The notes beneath the pieces were generated by a model. It had not been told where the DNA came from. It did no database searches and saw only the letters and a list, made by a program, of their open reading frames with translations. The translations under genes and the position numbers were made by a program. This document shows positions 24,537 through 37,017 of a DNA stretch of 64,000 nucleotides, in pieces. Source of the DNA: Strigamia acuminata (lineage: Eukaryota; Arthropoda; Chilopoda; Geophilomorpha; Linotaeniidae); the NCBI GenBank assembly GCA_949358305.1, contig OX442315.1, positions 28,918,427 to 28,982,426 on the forward strand, given 5' to 3'. Position 1 is the first letter of the stretch. The number at the start of each line of letters is the position of its first letter.

Positions 24537-26145
24537 ATGAATTTTGAGGACGAGGATCCTGACCCTCTGACATACAAATCGCCAGAATTACAAGCCAAAA
24601 TAGAAGAAGTTTTGAGTAATTTACCAGCTTTGCACATTGACGAAGTAAACATTGACATTTTATTTTTATTTCAATTTATTTCAATTTATTTTTTTAATTT
24701 CTACTCAACACTAATTTAATTACATTTTGTTCTTTTCAAGAGTGATACTTCGGATGAACCAGTTCGTCGCCTCACCGAGGCTGAAATGCGAGCATCGTGT
24801 ACGTCTTTATTTTCCAACTGCAACTTGACGGCTTCGAGTTCGAGGGACGTGAAATCAGAGAAGAAAGACGACAAAAACATCATGGATGAGCCATTTTTCC
24901 AGGCCCCGGACAATTTGGATGAGATTTTAGACGCCGAACTTGGTACAAATTTTAGCAAGAAAAAAGAGAAAAAAGACGAAAGCCAACTCGTGATTAACAT
25001 TAATCAGGAAAATGGCAATTTTCCTGATGATAATGGCGAAGGGAGTGTGAAAGCAGATGGTGACAAATCTTGCAACAACAAAAAATAGCGTAAATAATAT
25101 CGCGCCGTTTGTTTTAATTGAATTCGTTCCACAAATCAGATTCTCAATCGACCAATGAAGAATGCAGCGCGGCTCAAGGCGATGGTCATCAGTTTGAACT
25201 GAACAGGGAATCAATAACGTTTTCTCAAATCACTAAAATCATGTCCACCTCGTGCGGCGAGCACTTACCTCCCATCACCGGCGAAGGAATTGTATTGGAA
25301 GAAGGCGATTGCGGAGTCCGCAAACTGGCCACTTCGTCAGGATCGCGACCCGAGATGTCGGAGAACGCGTGGAAAAGAGCATCAGCTTCCACGAGTAACT
25401 TTTAAAGAAACAAAACTTAAAAATCTAAATTAATTCATTGAGTTTTTATTCAGGTAATTGTGGTCGGCCCGCAACAGTTCCAAAAGCGCGCGCTCGACGT
25501 AGCGAAACAGCTTCGGTGATGACCAACACCGATCAATCACGCGAGCTCATTGGGGGTCAGCAAAAGGTAAAAGCTAAAAAATCGGAGGAAGACGAATCGG
25601 ACGATAGCGACGATGGGTCCTGGTGGGAAGAACACGGCAAGGGCGCTGTCGGCGGGAGTTGTCCCATTCCCAAACGGCGAACACTGCTCGATAAAGGGCC
25701 GAACGTGGACATCACGCGACAACGAAGCATTTTGGATCTATGCAGTGTCCAACACGGTGAAACGGTCGACAACACCGAATGCCAGGATTCGACGGAACAG
25801 AAACGCCAGGCTGAAGTGTTGGAGAGTGCGGAAGTGGTTGAATCGCAGCGTTTGGTTGATACTATGCAGCACGTGGAGAATTTGAAGGAAGACGGGGGTG
25901 CGATAGGTGGCGGCGACGGCATTGGCGGGATGCACGAAGACGATGCTCGAGTGATGGAGGGCGACATTGAAACGGTGCGAAACGAAGCTTGGGACTGGGT
26001 CAGTGTGATTCCGCGTGCTTGTTTTCTGGATGAAATGGAACAGGGGGAGAGTTATTTGCCTCTGCTCAGCTCGTTAAGAGATGACGATATTGATCCCAGA
26101 TTGCTGCAACATGAATTGCGAGTTGCCAGAAACGAGTGGAATTAA
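24537..26145 (+). CDS. Unrecognised acidic, largely disordered intracellular protein
   Basis: Four exons: 24537-24644, 24741 to about 25060, 25140-25394 and 25454-26145. The exon 2 donor is uncertain; the phase-1 donors at about 24936, 25046 and 25060 all keep the frame. No signal peptide or membrane helix. The protein is rich in Asp, Glu, Lys and Ser, with a DESDDSDDGSWWEEHGKG patch and a compact C-terminus (WDWVSVIPRACFLDE through LRDDDIDPRLLQHELRVARN) that looks helical and is the best candidate for a conserved domain. I do not recognise the family. The ordered phases and G+C-rich coding character support a real gene. It ends 222 bases from the convergent CHCHD4 stop, with its own AATAAA near 26180. 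Confidence 0.72.
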
Positions 26146-26366
26146 ACATTGAGATTGTTATGTTTTGTTATTTATTTTTAAATAAAATTTTAATTTCCAA
26201 AGTTCGGCGACTTTTTCGATCAATTTACAGTTTACACATGCCGGAGTGCCATTGAATGGCGAACTGAAAGTTTGGAACGAGCCTACTTCAGCTATACACG
26301 TGATTCTACACAAATAAATAAATGAATTAATACAAAGAGCGTAATCGTCTTTAGTAATGACTCGTT

Positions 26367-26913
26367 TTATTTTTTATCATCTGATGGCTCGTTTTTTAAA
26401 GCTAGAGGTTCTTTTTCTTTAATTGATAATTTTCCATCGTCGTCGTCGTCGTCTTCGTCTTTGACGGGGTAAAGTTTGGGATGCTTGGCCATGCATTCTT
26501 GCATTGTTTTGAATTTGCCAAAACAATCGCTGCCTTTTGGATCCGCTTTGCTGTCGTGAAAGCATGAAAACGCGTCTCGGAATTCCATTCCGCAAGGCCC
26601 TGTTGCCATTCCACCTAAACACGGGCAGTTCCAGTTGATTTCTCCATTCGGTAAAAGCAAACCTGTGATTTGAATTTTTTTTTAAATTAAGATTTAGTTC
26701 GAATAATTTTTTTTAATTTTTTATTTTATTTTAACCTGGTTCGTCATCATCGTCTTCCAAAACAATAGTGCTTGGTTTTAGGTGGTCTTCTTTCGTAACG
26801 AAGATGATCTTATCTTTGCCTGAGAAAAATAATACCGGTAAACAAAATTTTCATATTAAATTTTAAATAAAGGTTTATATTTTCTAAGTACCTTCTTGTC
26901 GGCAGTAAGACAT
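26367..26913 (-). CDS. CHCHD4: Mitochondrial intermembrane space import and assembly protein (MIA40)
   Basis: Oxidoreductase receptor that imports and folds cysteine-rich proteins in the intermembrane space. Three exons (26892-26913, 26736-26819, 26367-26662) join in phase to 133 residues. The start [20 protein letters not shown] matches the human protein closely. The redox CPC motif is present in [16 protein letters not shown], followed by the twin CX9C pairs (C in [11 protein letters not shown] and in [11 protein letters not shown]), then an acidic and Lys-rich tail. All catalytic and structural cysteines are present. The stop codon overlaps an AATAAA hexamer, which may double as the poly(A) signal. 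Confidence 0.96.
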
Positions 26914-27829
26914 TATTGAAAACTATGATTTTTCAATCCAATTTGAAATTTACATTCAGCCTCGACCGGCTTTTCGAGTATTTTTCGGTGTAAGAAATCT
27001 GCAAACGGCACAATTCACGTGGAGGAAATGCACACGGCGCATGCTTGACCGGAAATACAATAAATCTCGGTAATATTACGGTAGCTTAGAAGTGGATGCT
27101 TCATGTGATATAAAATTTCAAAGGAATCTAACTTATTATCCAACAGCTGTGTGGAAACAAACAACAGATAAATGTTACGCTATAAAATATTTCCAGATTA
27201 TTTATTATAATGAAACATTTCTCATATGACTACTATGCACATTAGAAGTTTATGCACTTATTATTATCACACTTTATTGCATTTAGATCAATGGAAATGT
27301 GATAGATATTTTCAAAGGATTTGTAAAACATCAATCAATCTGATAAAATCTCCAAACGTAAGTGCACCATCAGCTCTTCCGTAATATGGGTATTATGACG
27401 CTATAAGCAAATGGACTCAGCTTCGGCCTCGTCTCGGTAAAAAAAAAAAATGCCACGTTCGCATCTGCCAGGGTTTGTTTTTGTTTAATTGAAAATGAAT
27501 CAAGACAAAAAACTCGCCTCGTTTTCACCACTGTACAGAAGGTGCGTAGGCGTTCGTTGCCTTTGAATGAAATTAGAAAGGAAAATGACTTATTACAATT
27601 TTATGTACCGGTGGAAATTTTCGTAAGAGTGAGGTTTTTTTGGACCAGAATCTCATAAAAAAGTGGTGATGGACAAGCATCATGTAGGGAATTGATAAAT
27701 CATTCATTAAATTTTGAAAAGAAAAAAATAATAATACAACTTTAAATGCACGATATTTTTTAAATAAAATTACTATCATTTTTTTTTATTATTTTTCCGA
27801 AACATGTAATTATATTTTTATTTTTTTAG
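26914..27829. promoter_or_regulatory. Shared upstream region of CHCHD4 and the sugar transporter
   Basis: Head-to-head interval. A GTGCGT donor at about 27540 after an AAG suggests a 5' UTR exon for the transporter, because joining it to the acceptor at 27829 does not leave the upstream ATG in frame. No gene seen otherwise. Confidence 0.4.
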
Positions 27830-27898
27830 GCGCCCAGTGAAAACGAGCCACTGAAACATCGTCTTAAGAAAACCGAGTGGCATGAACAAAAGAAAACG

Positions 27899-29113
27899 AT
27901 GACACAGTTAAATTCCAATTCAAAAAGCCCAAATCGTAAAAACACATTGCTTAATAATTTAAATTTAAATAAATCATATTTATATTATATCTATATATAT
28001 TTTTAAATTACAGAAACGGTGTTAAAATGGCTGAGTTTGGTCACATTAACATTTCAAAATGCCGTTCTGGGATTAAGTATGCGATACGCGCGGACACAAC
28101 CGGGAGACTTATTCATCTCATCAACAGCTGTCGTCATTGCAGAATTAGTTAAATTTTTATCTTGTCTCGTTCTCACTTTTTTCCAAGAGGGCAGCATTGC
28201 AAAATGGTTACACACGCTCAATACCCAGATAATCCGTCAACCAATTGACACCTTAAAGGTAATTTAATGAGATATATTACAAAACATTTAATTTAAACGA
28301 AAAATGTAGGTTTCAGTGCCATCTCTCGTATATACTTTACAAAACAATCTCCTTTACGTCGCTGCATCCAATTTGGACGCTGCCACATACCAAGTATGAG
28401 TAAAAAAAAAAGTATTTTTTAATAATCAGCAAAATACTTGACATTTTTTCATTTAGGTCACTTATCAACTAAAGATTCTCACAACCGCAGTATTTTCTGT
28501 TCTAATGTTGAAGAAAAGTCTCGGGGTATTGCAATGGGTTGCTTTAGTTTTACTTCTGATTGGTGTATCGATGGTTCAACTTGCCGAATCAAACGCGCCA
28601 TCAGTCGCAGGAGGTCACAAACAGAATCCTCTACTCGGCCTCATAGCCGTCGCCATCTCCTGCTGCATGTCTGGTTTCGCCGGTGTTTATTTTGAGAAAA
28701 TATTGAAATCGACTAACGAAGTGTCCGTCTGGATGCGCAACATCCAGTTAAGTTTTCTGGCCATACCCATCGGTTTGTTGACGTCATACGTAAACGACCA
28801 CGGAGAAATTCATGACCGCGGCTTTTTCTTTGGTTATAATAAGGTGGTTTGGTTCGTAGTGGGGATGCAAGCTCTCGGTGGACTTTTGGTTGCGGTAGTG
28901 GTTAAATATGCCGACAATATTCTTAAAGGTTTTGCTACCTCTTTGGCTATTATCGTTTCCTGCGTTGCTTCCATCTACTTGTTCGATTTCCGCGTGACTG
29001 TGCAGTTTGCCATAGGTACGTTGTTGGTGATCGCTTCAATTTTCATGTACGGGCATCAACCGGCGGACAAAAAAGTGACAGCTTCACGCCCCGGTGTTTT
29101 AAACAAGGTGTGA
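27899..29113 (+). CDS. SLC35A2: Golgi UDP-galactose / UDP-N-acetylglucosamine transporter
   Basis: Nucleotide-sugar antiporter that feeds glycosylation in the Golgi lumen. Four coding exons (27899-27935, 28014-28258, 28310-28393, 28457-29113) give 340 residues with about ten hydrophobic segments. Signature stretches: RYARTQPGDLF near helix 1-2 (SLC35A2-like), LVYTLQNNLLYVAASNLDAA, TYQVTYQLKILTTAVFSVLM, GFAGVYFEKILK, and VVKYADNILKGFATSLAI. It has the SLC35A2/A3 core; RYART-PGD favours A2, while NLLYVA-SNLDAATYQ equally fits A3, so the substrate is not settled. The frame stays open upstream of ATG 27899 to the acceptor at 27829, so a longer N-terminus from an upstream exon is possible. Confidence 0.9.
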
Positions 29114-29680
29114 AAATAAAAGAAACGGTGTATTTTAAGGTATAAAGCACGTGGTGGAATTGTTGGTATCTATTATTCGTATTAATCAGTTATTTTCTTA
29201 TATAAATAAATGTTTTCACGACTAATTGTAACAAAAAAAAATTTTATTAGCTGATTTGTATATAATAATGCTGAAAATAAATTGGTATATTTATACAGAT
29301 TTATTTCTTAATTATAAAATCAAGTCTTTCATACATAATTTTCTAGAACTAAATAAAAAAAAATTAATTTCAATTTTAGTAAACAAAAAAAAAAAAATCA
29401 CCCCAAATTTGTCTTATCGCTGGAAATCATTTTTAATAATTTATTTTCTTTTAATTATTACCCGAAATTATATCCCACAATTAGTGTAATAACGAATTAT
29501 TATTACCATATTATAAATAATAAATTGCATACATGAGTTTCCTATAGTTACAACATCAATATAATATCTAAAATATATAAATGCATTTGGTAAAGAGCAA
29601 AAGCAAAACTAGTCGGTGCAGGGTTAAAACTGAAGGAAAGGTCCTTCAGAATCCAAAGATAAGAACTGGGGTGGCATATG
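29114..29680. other. Convergent 3' ends of the sugar transporter and EEA1
   Basis: Very AT-rich tail-to-tail spacer with AATAAA at 29204-29209 (+). No gene seen. The small frame at 29256-29489 is A/T low complexity. Confidence 0.5.
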
Positions 29681-32600
29681 TCACTTGCTCATATCTGCAA
29701 AACATAAATCACAAACACGTACTGGCTTTTTGGACGAAGCAACTGTCGCTTGACGCATTGAACATTCGTTGCAAAATATGTTGCCACAATTTCGACAATG
29801 GTGCTGAAAAACGAAATTAAAAATACAAACATTTAGAGAACTTTTAAAAACGAAAGGCTAAATGTGTCGACATACCTTTCTGACAGTCACGGAAAACAAT
29901 TTCTGACAAAGCGTACAGTTTGTCGCGAGTGAATCGTCAGTCCATCTTCGACTCGTTAGTTTGGCACTTTCAATTTGTAGTGTTTGATTTTCACGCCCCA
30001 GTTCGTGTACGGCTGCTTGAGACTCGTCTAGCTTGTGTCGTAATTCCACACACGAATTGCGAAGTTTCTCACACTCACTTTCGCTCGATAAGCACCTATA
30101 GAATATATTCATTAGTATTTTTAATTTTTTTTAACGAGTATAAATCGAATTACCTCTCTAACAACGCTCGTCTTTCAACGAGTGCGTTTTCCAATTTCGC
30201 CTCCAGTTCTGCAAATAACAGATTTTAATTTAATTTAATTTAATTTTAATATAAAAAGATTCCGACCTAGTTTATCCCCAGTTAATAAATCGAATTTTTT
30301 CGTTAAATCCTGCGCTTTGTTCTGCTCAGTTATTAAATCTCCACGAAGAGTTGAAAGATTTTCGTTTAAAGCACCGATTTGCATCTCGTATTTAGCGTCG
30401 TTCTGTTCCTTCTCTTGGACTATCGACAAATGCTCGCGATGCAACTCTTCGAATTTCTTTATAATCATTAACTTCTCGTTCTCAATTTGCTCGATATCGA
30501 TCTTTAAGTTTTCTTTTAGTGTTTCGTGATTTTTTCTTTGTTCCGCTAAATCTTGTTCGCAGATTTCTAGCTGTTTTTCGACGTCTTCCTTTTGCATTCT
30601 CATCGTTTCTCGCGCCGCTGTTAAACTGTTTACGTTTTCCTCGCGTCGTTTAACTTCATTGTCAAACTCTTCTTGACGTTTGAGTAAGTTTTGTTCTAGA
30701 ACGTGATTATTTTCTTCTAAATCAGATAAGTGCTTCTGGTTTGTAAATATTTCTGTTTCTAAAGATGTCTGTAGATAAATAACACCATTAATATTAATTC
30801 TAAATAAATAAATTTCTTTTCTATTCATACTTTTTGTAAGGTCAATTTCTGCTGTTCCGCCATTGCTTCTTTCAGATCGAAATCAAGTTTCAAAATCTGT
30901 TGACCCATCATAGATTTTACATGATTTAAATCTTCGAGCGACTTGGTTAAGGCTTTCTCATTTTCAACACTCTCTTGCAATTCTTTCATCATGTTACTCT
31001 TCTCGTCTTCCAATTCATTCAATTTCACTTCTTTTTCTTTCATCAAATTTTCGACTTCTTGAAGTTTCAAAAGACCTCCCTGCATTGTAACATTTAATTA
31101 AAATTTAATACACAACTTATTATAATAAAATAATAAACTTTACTTCACAGGACAATTTCATATCATCAACTTCTCCCTTTTGCTTTGCATTTTCTTCTCT
31201 AAGCATCTAGAAAAATTAAAAAAATAAATCAACAATTCCATTTATAAATCTGAAAACAAAACTTGCTTTAATTTCTTTCTCGTGCGCTTTTAAAGCCTGT
31301 GCCTTTTCTTTCAATTGATCGTCAAGCTTATTTAATTTGGCTGCCTATAAGCGATTAAATATTGATTACTACAATTAATTGTACACCAAACTTTGATAAA
31401 TTTATAAATTACATGATTCTTTATCAATTCTTCTTTTTCCTTTAATTTTTTCTCAATAACTGACAAATCTTTATCACTTTTGGCATGAGTGCTTTTCAAT
31501 TCCTCGTTCTAAATAGACCAACACAAACAAAATTAATCTTAAATCGAACTTTAAATATGTTAATCACAATATATTTACATAACTCGATTCCATACCTTTT
31601 TCTGCAACACTTTATTCTCATCCACCTTTCTGCGTATTTCAGTTTGAAGATCGTCTCGTTCCTCGTTTAGTTTTTTTATTTTGTTACTTAAGCTTTCAAT
31701 TTCTGTCGTCCAATAAACATCATTTTCTTCCAGCAGTTTTTCAAATTTAACCTGAACATAACCATTTTGCCAATACATTTCAAATGATAACAATCCAATT
31801 TACACTTACCTTGCTATTTTCCACGGTTTCTTGCATCGCCGTTAACTCATCGTATTTGCATTTCACTTCATCCTGTTTCTCTGCCAACTGCTTCTCTAAG
31901 GCATTTTTCGTATTAAGCAGTTCGGTTCGTTCGGAATCCATGCGCATCACTTGATGCTCGAGTTTTTTGTTATTTTCATCCAATAATTGAGTTTGATGTT
32001 CGCATTCGGCACGTTTCTATACACACGATAAAATTCTCAATGTTACATCTCTAACAAACAACATTAGTTATCCACGAACCTCTTTTAATTCTTTTTCTGA
32101 AACGTGTAATCGATGTAAAGTTTCAGCTAACTGTCCATTCAATTCACCTACACTCAAGCTCAATTTTTTTACTTCTTCTTGCTATTAAAGACAACGCGTT
32201 AAAAAATACGAATTACGAATGTTATTACATGTATAACAACACCTTATCTTTAACAACTATTTCAATTTGAGCTAATTCTTTACTCAAATGACTATTATTT
32301 TCTCTTTCCTTCGCAATTTCCGCTTCCAGTTGTTTATTAGCAATTGTTCGACTGGACAATTCGCCTTCAATCTGTAAAAATAAAAATATAAACGTAAATT
32401 GGCGATTATAAAAACATGTGTAAGCATAGTCGTACTTTATCGCTTTTTTCCTTAGTTTTATGCAACATAACTTTAATTTTGTCCGCTCCAATTTTGAGAT
32501 TTTTTATTTCGTTTTCTAATGCCAACTTAGTATTCAAGTTAGTAGATTCAGTTGTATTGAGTTGCTCAACCTACAAACGACAAATAAATGTTTAAAAAAC

Positions 32601-35311
32601 AAATTGTGATATTTTTTTCATCAACTTGCTTTAGATTTCAAATCGGCTTCAAGTTGTTCTACTTTTGCTTGTGTTACGGTCAGGTTCGAAGCAATATCCT
32701 TCATCGCTTTCTCAAACTTGCCACATTTATCATTTGCAGCTTTCAGTTGATTTTTTGTCTAAAAATCAATTTAAAAGTTTAAGAATATCACTTAAGGATC
32801 AGTTTAATCTATCATTGTTAACCTCTTGAAGTTGTCTGTGTAGATTTTCCAATTTTTTCGTGCTTTCCTCAGTTTGAAGCTCAGTCTGCTTCTGTTGCTT
32901 CACAAGTTTCTCTTGCAGTTTCGATGTCTCTTGTTTCAGTTGCTGAATAGCGGTATTAGCTCCTTCACCAGCCTCGATTTTGGCAAATAATTCCGTTCGC
33001 TCAGTTTCCAAGAGCGATTTTGTCTCCTTACAACTAACCAACTCATTTTCCAATTCGTTAACCCTGGCCTCTCTGATAAAAAAAATTTCAAACGATTAGT
33101 TTAATTAAATCAACTAAATCATAATCAAATCATAGCATTACATGGACGTCCGTTGTCGCAGTTCAGTATCCAGTTGAGAATCTTTATTCCACAGCTTTGC
33201 TTCCAATTCATCGGTTTTTGACGATTTTTCTTCGAGTTGAGTTTGCAAGCTGCTTAATTGTTGATTTAAAGCGACCAATTTCGATTCTGAATTACTTAAT
33301 TCTGTTGAAGTCTGCAATTAATCCAAACATTAGATTACATGTAATGTCGACACACACATTCGGTGACCAACATTTTCCAAATTTGAAATAATTTTATTCA
33401 TTTGCTGCTCCTTATCGACTAATTGTTGTTGCATAATATCACGATTTTTTTCTGCTTTGTCTTGTACTTCCGCTAATTCAGTTTTGCACTCTCTTACAGT
33501 TTCATCTTTCTAAGAATAAAATAAAAAGTTCGACCTTAAAAACGCATTTTATAATTAAAAATTTATATTTTACTTGATTATTTGCTCGGATTAAAACGTT
33601 GCATTCTTCCATTTTAGCCTGAATGTCATCGTGCAATTTTTTGATTTCGGTATCTTTGAGCTGCAACATCGATTTAGCTTCATCAAACAATGCAGTTTGA
33701 TCCTTTAATAATTGCTCCCTCGAAATCGCTTCATTTTCTACTTCGCGCAGTCTCGTTTCGAGTTTTTTATTCGTTTCAATCTTCTCTTGAAGCGAAGAAT
33801 GAAGTTGTTGACTCCCAGACGACTTTTCAGACAAAACTAATTTTAAACTGAAATAAACATCAAGTCACAAACAAATGCCATTCGAGTTTTAAAGCGTTTA
33901 CCTATCAAGTTCTTCAGGTTTCGGCGCTGACTCAAGCCGCTCTTTCAACTCTTCAGTTTCGTTTTTCAATCGTGAGTAACTCTGCTGTATTTCCTCAAAT
34001 TCCTTTTCCAATTTTTCTTTCTCGATCTCCCTTTCCACCGACGTTTTATCCATTAACGTTTGCACTTGAATCAATTCTTGTTGCAAAACTGCAACATCGT
34101 CTGCAGCCGGTCTATGAATGTGTAAATAAACATCAAAATATAAGTTAAAAATTCCATTTTTTCATAAATTATATTAACCGTTGTTGCAACTCAGCCTCCA
34201 AAAGCGATAATTTTTCTTGCGCTTGTTTTAAAACTTCTTCTAACATATCTTTCACGCTTAATTCACGACTTGCATCTGCTTTCAAATTAACGACGTCATC
34301 ATTCTAAAATGCATTAATATTTCGAATGATTTTATAGTTTAAAATAAAGTATCGTTCACAAACCAACGAAGCAGTTTTATTCTCCAAACTGTCTTTTTCT
34401 TGTTTCAATAAAATGTTTGTTTCAACAGCTTCGGATAATTGTTTGCGTAGTAAAACAATTTCAGATGACACTATAAAAAAATTAAACCCAACTCACATTA
34501 CATCGTAAAAACTTCTCACGGTTTAACTTACTTAAAGATTTTGATTCCTCTAACGACCTGATTTGAAACTTATACATTTCTTCAATTTCATTCTAAGTAA
34601 TTCGTTAAAAAATAAACTCTACGTCCAAATAATTAATTAAAAGCACAAAATCAATACCTTGCCATCACCATCGCCTTTCGTGGACTTCACTTCAACCTGC
34701 AATCTCTGAACTTCCCGTTTTAAATCATCCGAATGATATTTTTCCTCCTAAACACCAAACACCAAACAAATATACAACATTTCTACAATTTATTGTAAAC
34801 AATTAGCAATTACTCTAAGCGTTGTTTGCAATTCAGCGACTTCTTGCTTCAGTGTCTCAAAATCACCACTCTTTGTCGTCACATGATGTTCCGCATAATG
34901 GGCTTGCAACTCTTTCATAGTCTTCATCTTCATCCTGCAAATTGGACACAAATGTCCCGTATTATTTCTTTCGGAATGCGCATCTTCGTAGTGAGACTGC
35001 AGATCTTCGGGGGATGGAAATCCTTGCATACAAGTTGGACATAAAAATCCCTAAATAAATAAACACCCATTCAATAAGACAGTTATTAATGTTTAAATGT
35101 GTTCGCACTTCGGCTCCCTGATCATCGTCTCGCTCCTCCGGTGTTATGGCCCTGTGCGGGGACTGTGGAGGCGTTTCTTTCACCTATTTAAATACAAATA
35201 TTTAATTTAATACGTTTCTATTAGGTTTTTTTGTTATATTAATTTATTAGTCGATATTCTTACTCTTTCGGGATCACGTATTTTGTTGATTATTTTATTG
35301 ATATTAAACAT
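29681..35311 (-). CDS. EEA1: Early endosome antigen 1
   Basis: Rab5 effector that tethers early endosomes before fusion. Twenty-six exons join in phase to about 1,342 residues (human 1,411). The N-terminus carries two C2H2 fingers, CPTC...HYEDAH and CPIC...HYAEHH; human EEA1 has one. A very long heptad-type coiled coil follows (roughly residues 100-1,240), with family landmarks [31 protein letters not shown] and [16 protein letters not shown]. The C-terminal FYVE finger has the W..D element (RRWTDD), the basic pocket VRKHHCRNCG, and VRVCDLC, all intact for PI3P binding. The FYVE domain is split by an intron (29804-29875). Introns 13 and 20 use GCAAGT donors. Most introns are 50-100 bases. Confidence 0.96.
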
Positions 35312-36795
35312 TTTGTGTATTTTAGTTTGAAAATGTCATTACGAGTTACTTGCAGCTCGACATTAGATGCATGCATTGCCAATTGCACTTAGTTCAGTGC
35401 CACGTTTTAGCATTTTGAAAGAATCGCATCAATCTGTTGCCATATTGTGAGCGAACGATTCCTTTCTTTGGAATGGTTGTGATTGAAAATAATAAAACAG
35501 AATTTATGAAACTAATTTCTTATGAATCAAATGAGTTTGCCATAGTTTGGGGTGTCATTACATGCAAAATAGTGATTTCAATATTCGCCACCAGAGTAAA
35601 CGAATAAAACAACGTTTCTGTAAGAATGTTGGTAATCTCAATTAATAATCATATTATTACGCGTATATTTTAATTTAAAATATTTTGATATCATTTATTT
35701 AAACATTAAAACGAATAATTTACAATTTTTAATTGCACAGAATTTAGAATTTTGTATTCGACCAATCAGGATCCAGGATTAGTGCCATCTGTATCCACGC
35801 TAAGGCGATAGAGCAATTCCGTGACGTCAAACTTCAGTTTCGTGTGCAAAAGCATCCGCGTGCCAGGTTTGGGGAGCGGACTGGAGATCACCTCCCATAT
35901 TGAATCGTGAATTTCAGTATTTAACGGCAATTTTTCAACTTACGGTAAGTTCCCTTCATATTTATAGCTATCCACGAGTTTGTTGGTGCTTAAGGTAAAT
36001 GGTTTAGCACGATTTTAGCCACATTTAAACGCTTTTTGCTTTTCTCAAAATGGACTTAAAAATGGCGGTAAGACTAACACAGGACTACGCCGCAGACAAA
36101 ATCGTTTGAAACAACAAACATGTATGTTAAAAACGGCTTCTGACTGCACAAATGAATCGGTAGAGGCTGTTTTTTCATTTTAAAAGTCGAATTTGTAATG
36201 TGGGAAGAAAGGAAAAGTTAGTGTTATTTGCCAAGGGATAAAAGAATGGCCCATGGACAGCGTGGTGGTTAGGCCTAAATCAACTTGGGATTTTTTTTTT
36301 GTCTTTGCTTTTGTCTTTTTTTTCTTTAGATTCGAGTGAATAACTTATTATTTTAATTCTCAAGTACAAATTAATCAATATATTTATAGATTTTCGGATT
36401 TTTATTAGAAAAGTGATAATTTTTGATAGAATTTTATTTCCTTGTAGCGTGGTTAGGTTAATGTAATTGAAAGAATGCAGTTAAAGGATAATTAAAACGT
36501 TTTTTTTTTAAAATATAACGATTAATAAATATGAAAAACTAGTTTGAAGGTCAGGTTTAAACTTAGTTGTATATTGATTGTAAAATGGTGGCACGTGGAG
36601 GCGTCTAGTGCTGACCTTGCGAGTTAAAACGGGTCATTTAGGCTTATATTGTCATGATTTCCTTATGCTCCTAAATCTAAATAGTAACAATACGGAAATA
36701 TCAATGGAAAAGATTTCGAATCTGGTTTTTCCCAGATAACGGCTTAATTCCATAAAAATTTCTTATCTTAAAAATAAAATTTAAGATTTTATAAA

Positions 36796-36826
<31 letters not shown>

Positions 36827-37017
36827 CTTATTATAAAAAAACCTTTTAAAAAAAAACGTATCTTCGCCTCTTTTTGGTCATGAAATACGAAAAAACGGAG
36901 AAATTTGGCAACGCTTTGTGCCAATTCCCGGCTTGAGTAATAACAAAGCGCATGCGCAATCACAAATTCCATACTTAATAATTTATATTTTTGTTTTTTA
37001 TATTTTAGAGAAAAACC
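35312..37017. promoter_or_regulatory. EEA1/CNBP divergent promoter, CNBP 5' UTR exon and first intron
   Basis: EEA1 starts at 35311 and CNBP reads the other way. A strong donor (CGGTAAGT at about 35943-35950) after a stop-containing leader, and an acceptor just before AGAAAAACCATG at 37009-37020, define a roughly 1.06-kb 5' UTR intron. A dinucleotide (TA)n run at about 36798-36822 lies inside it. Confidence 0.55.
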
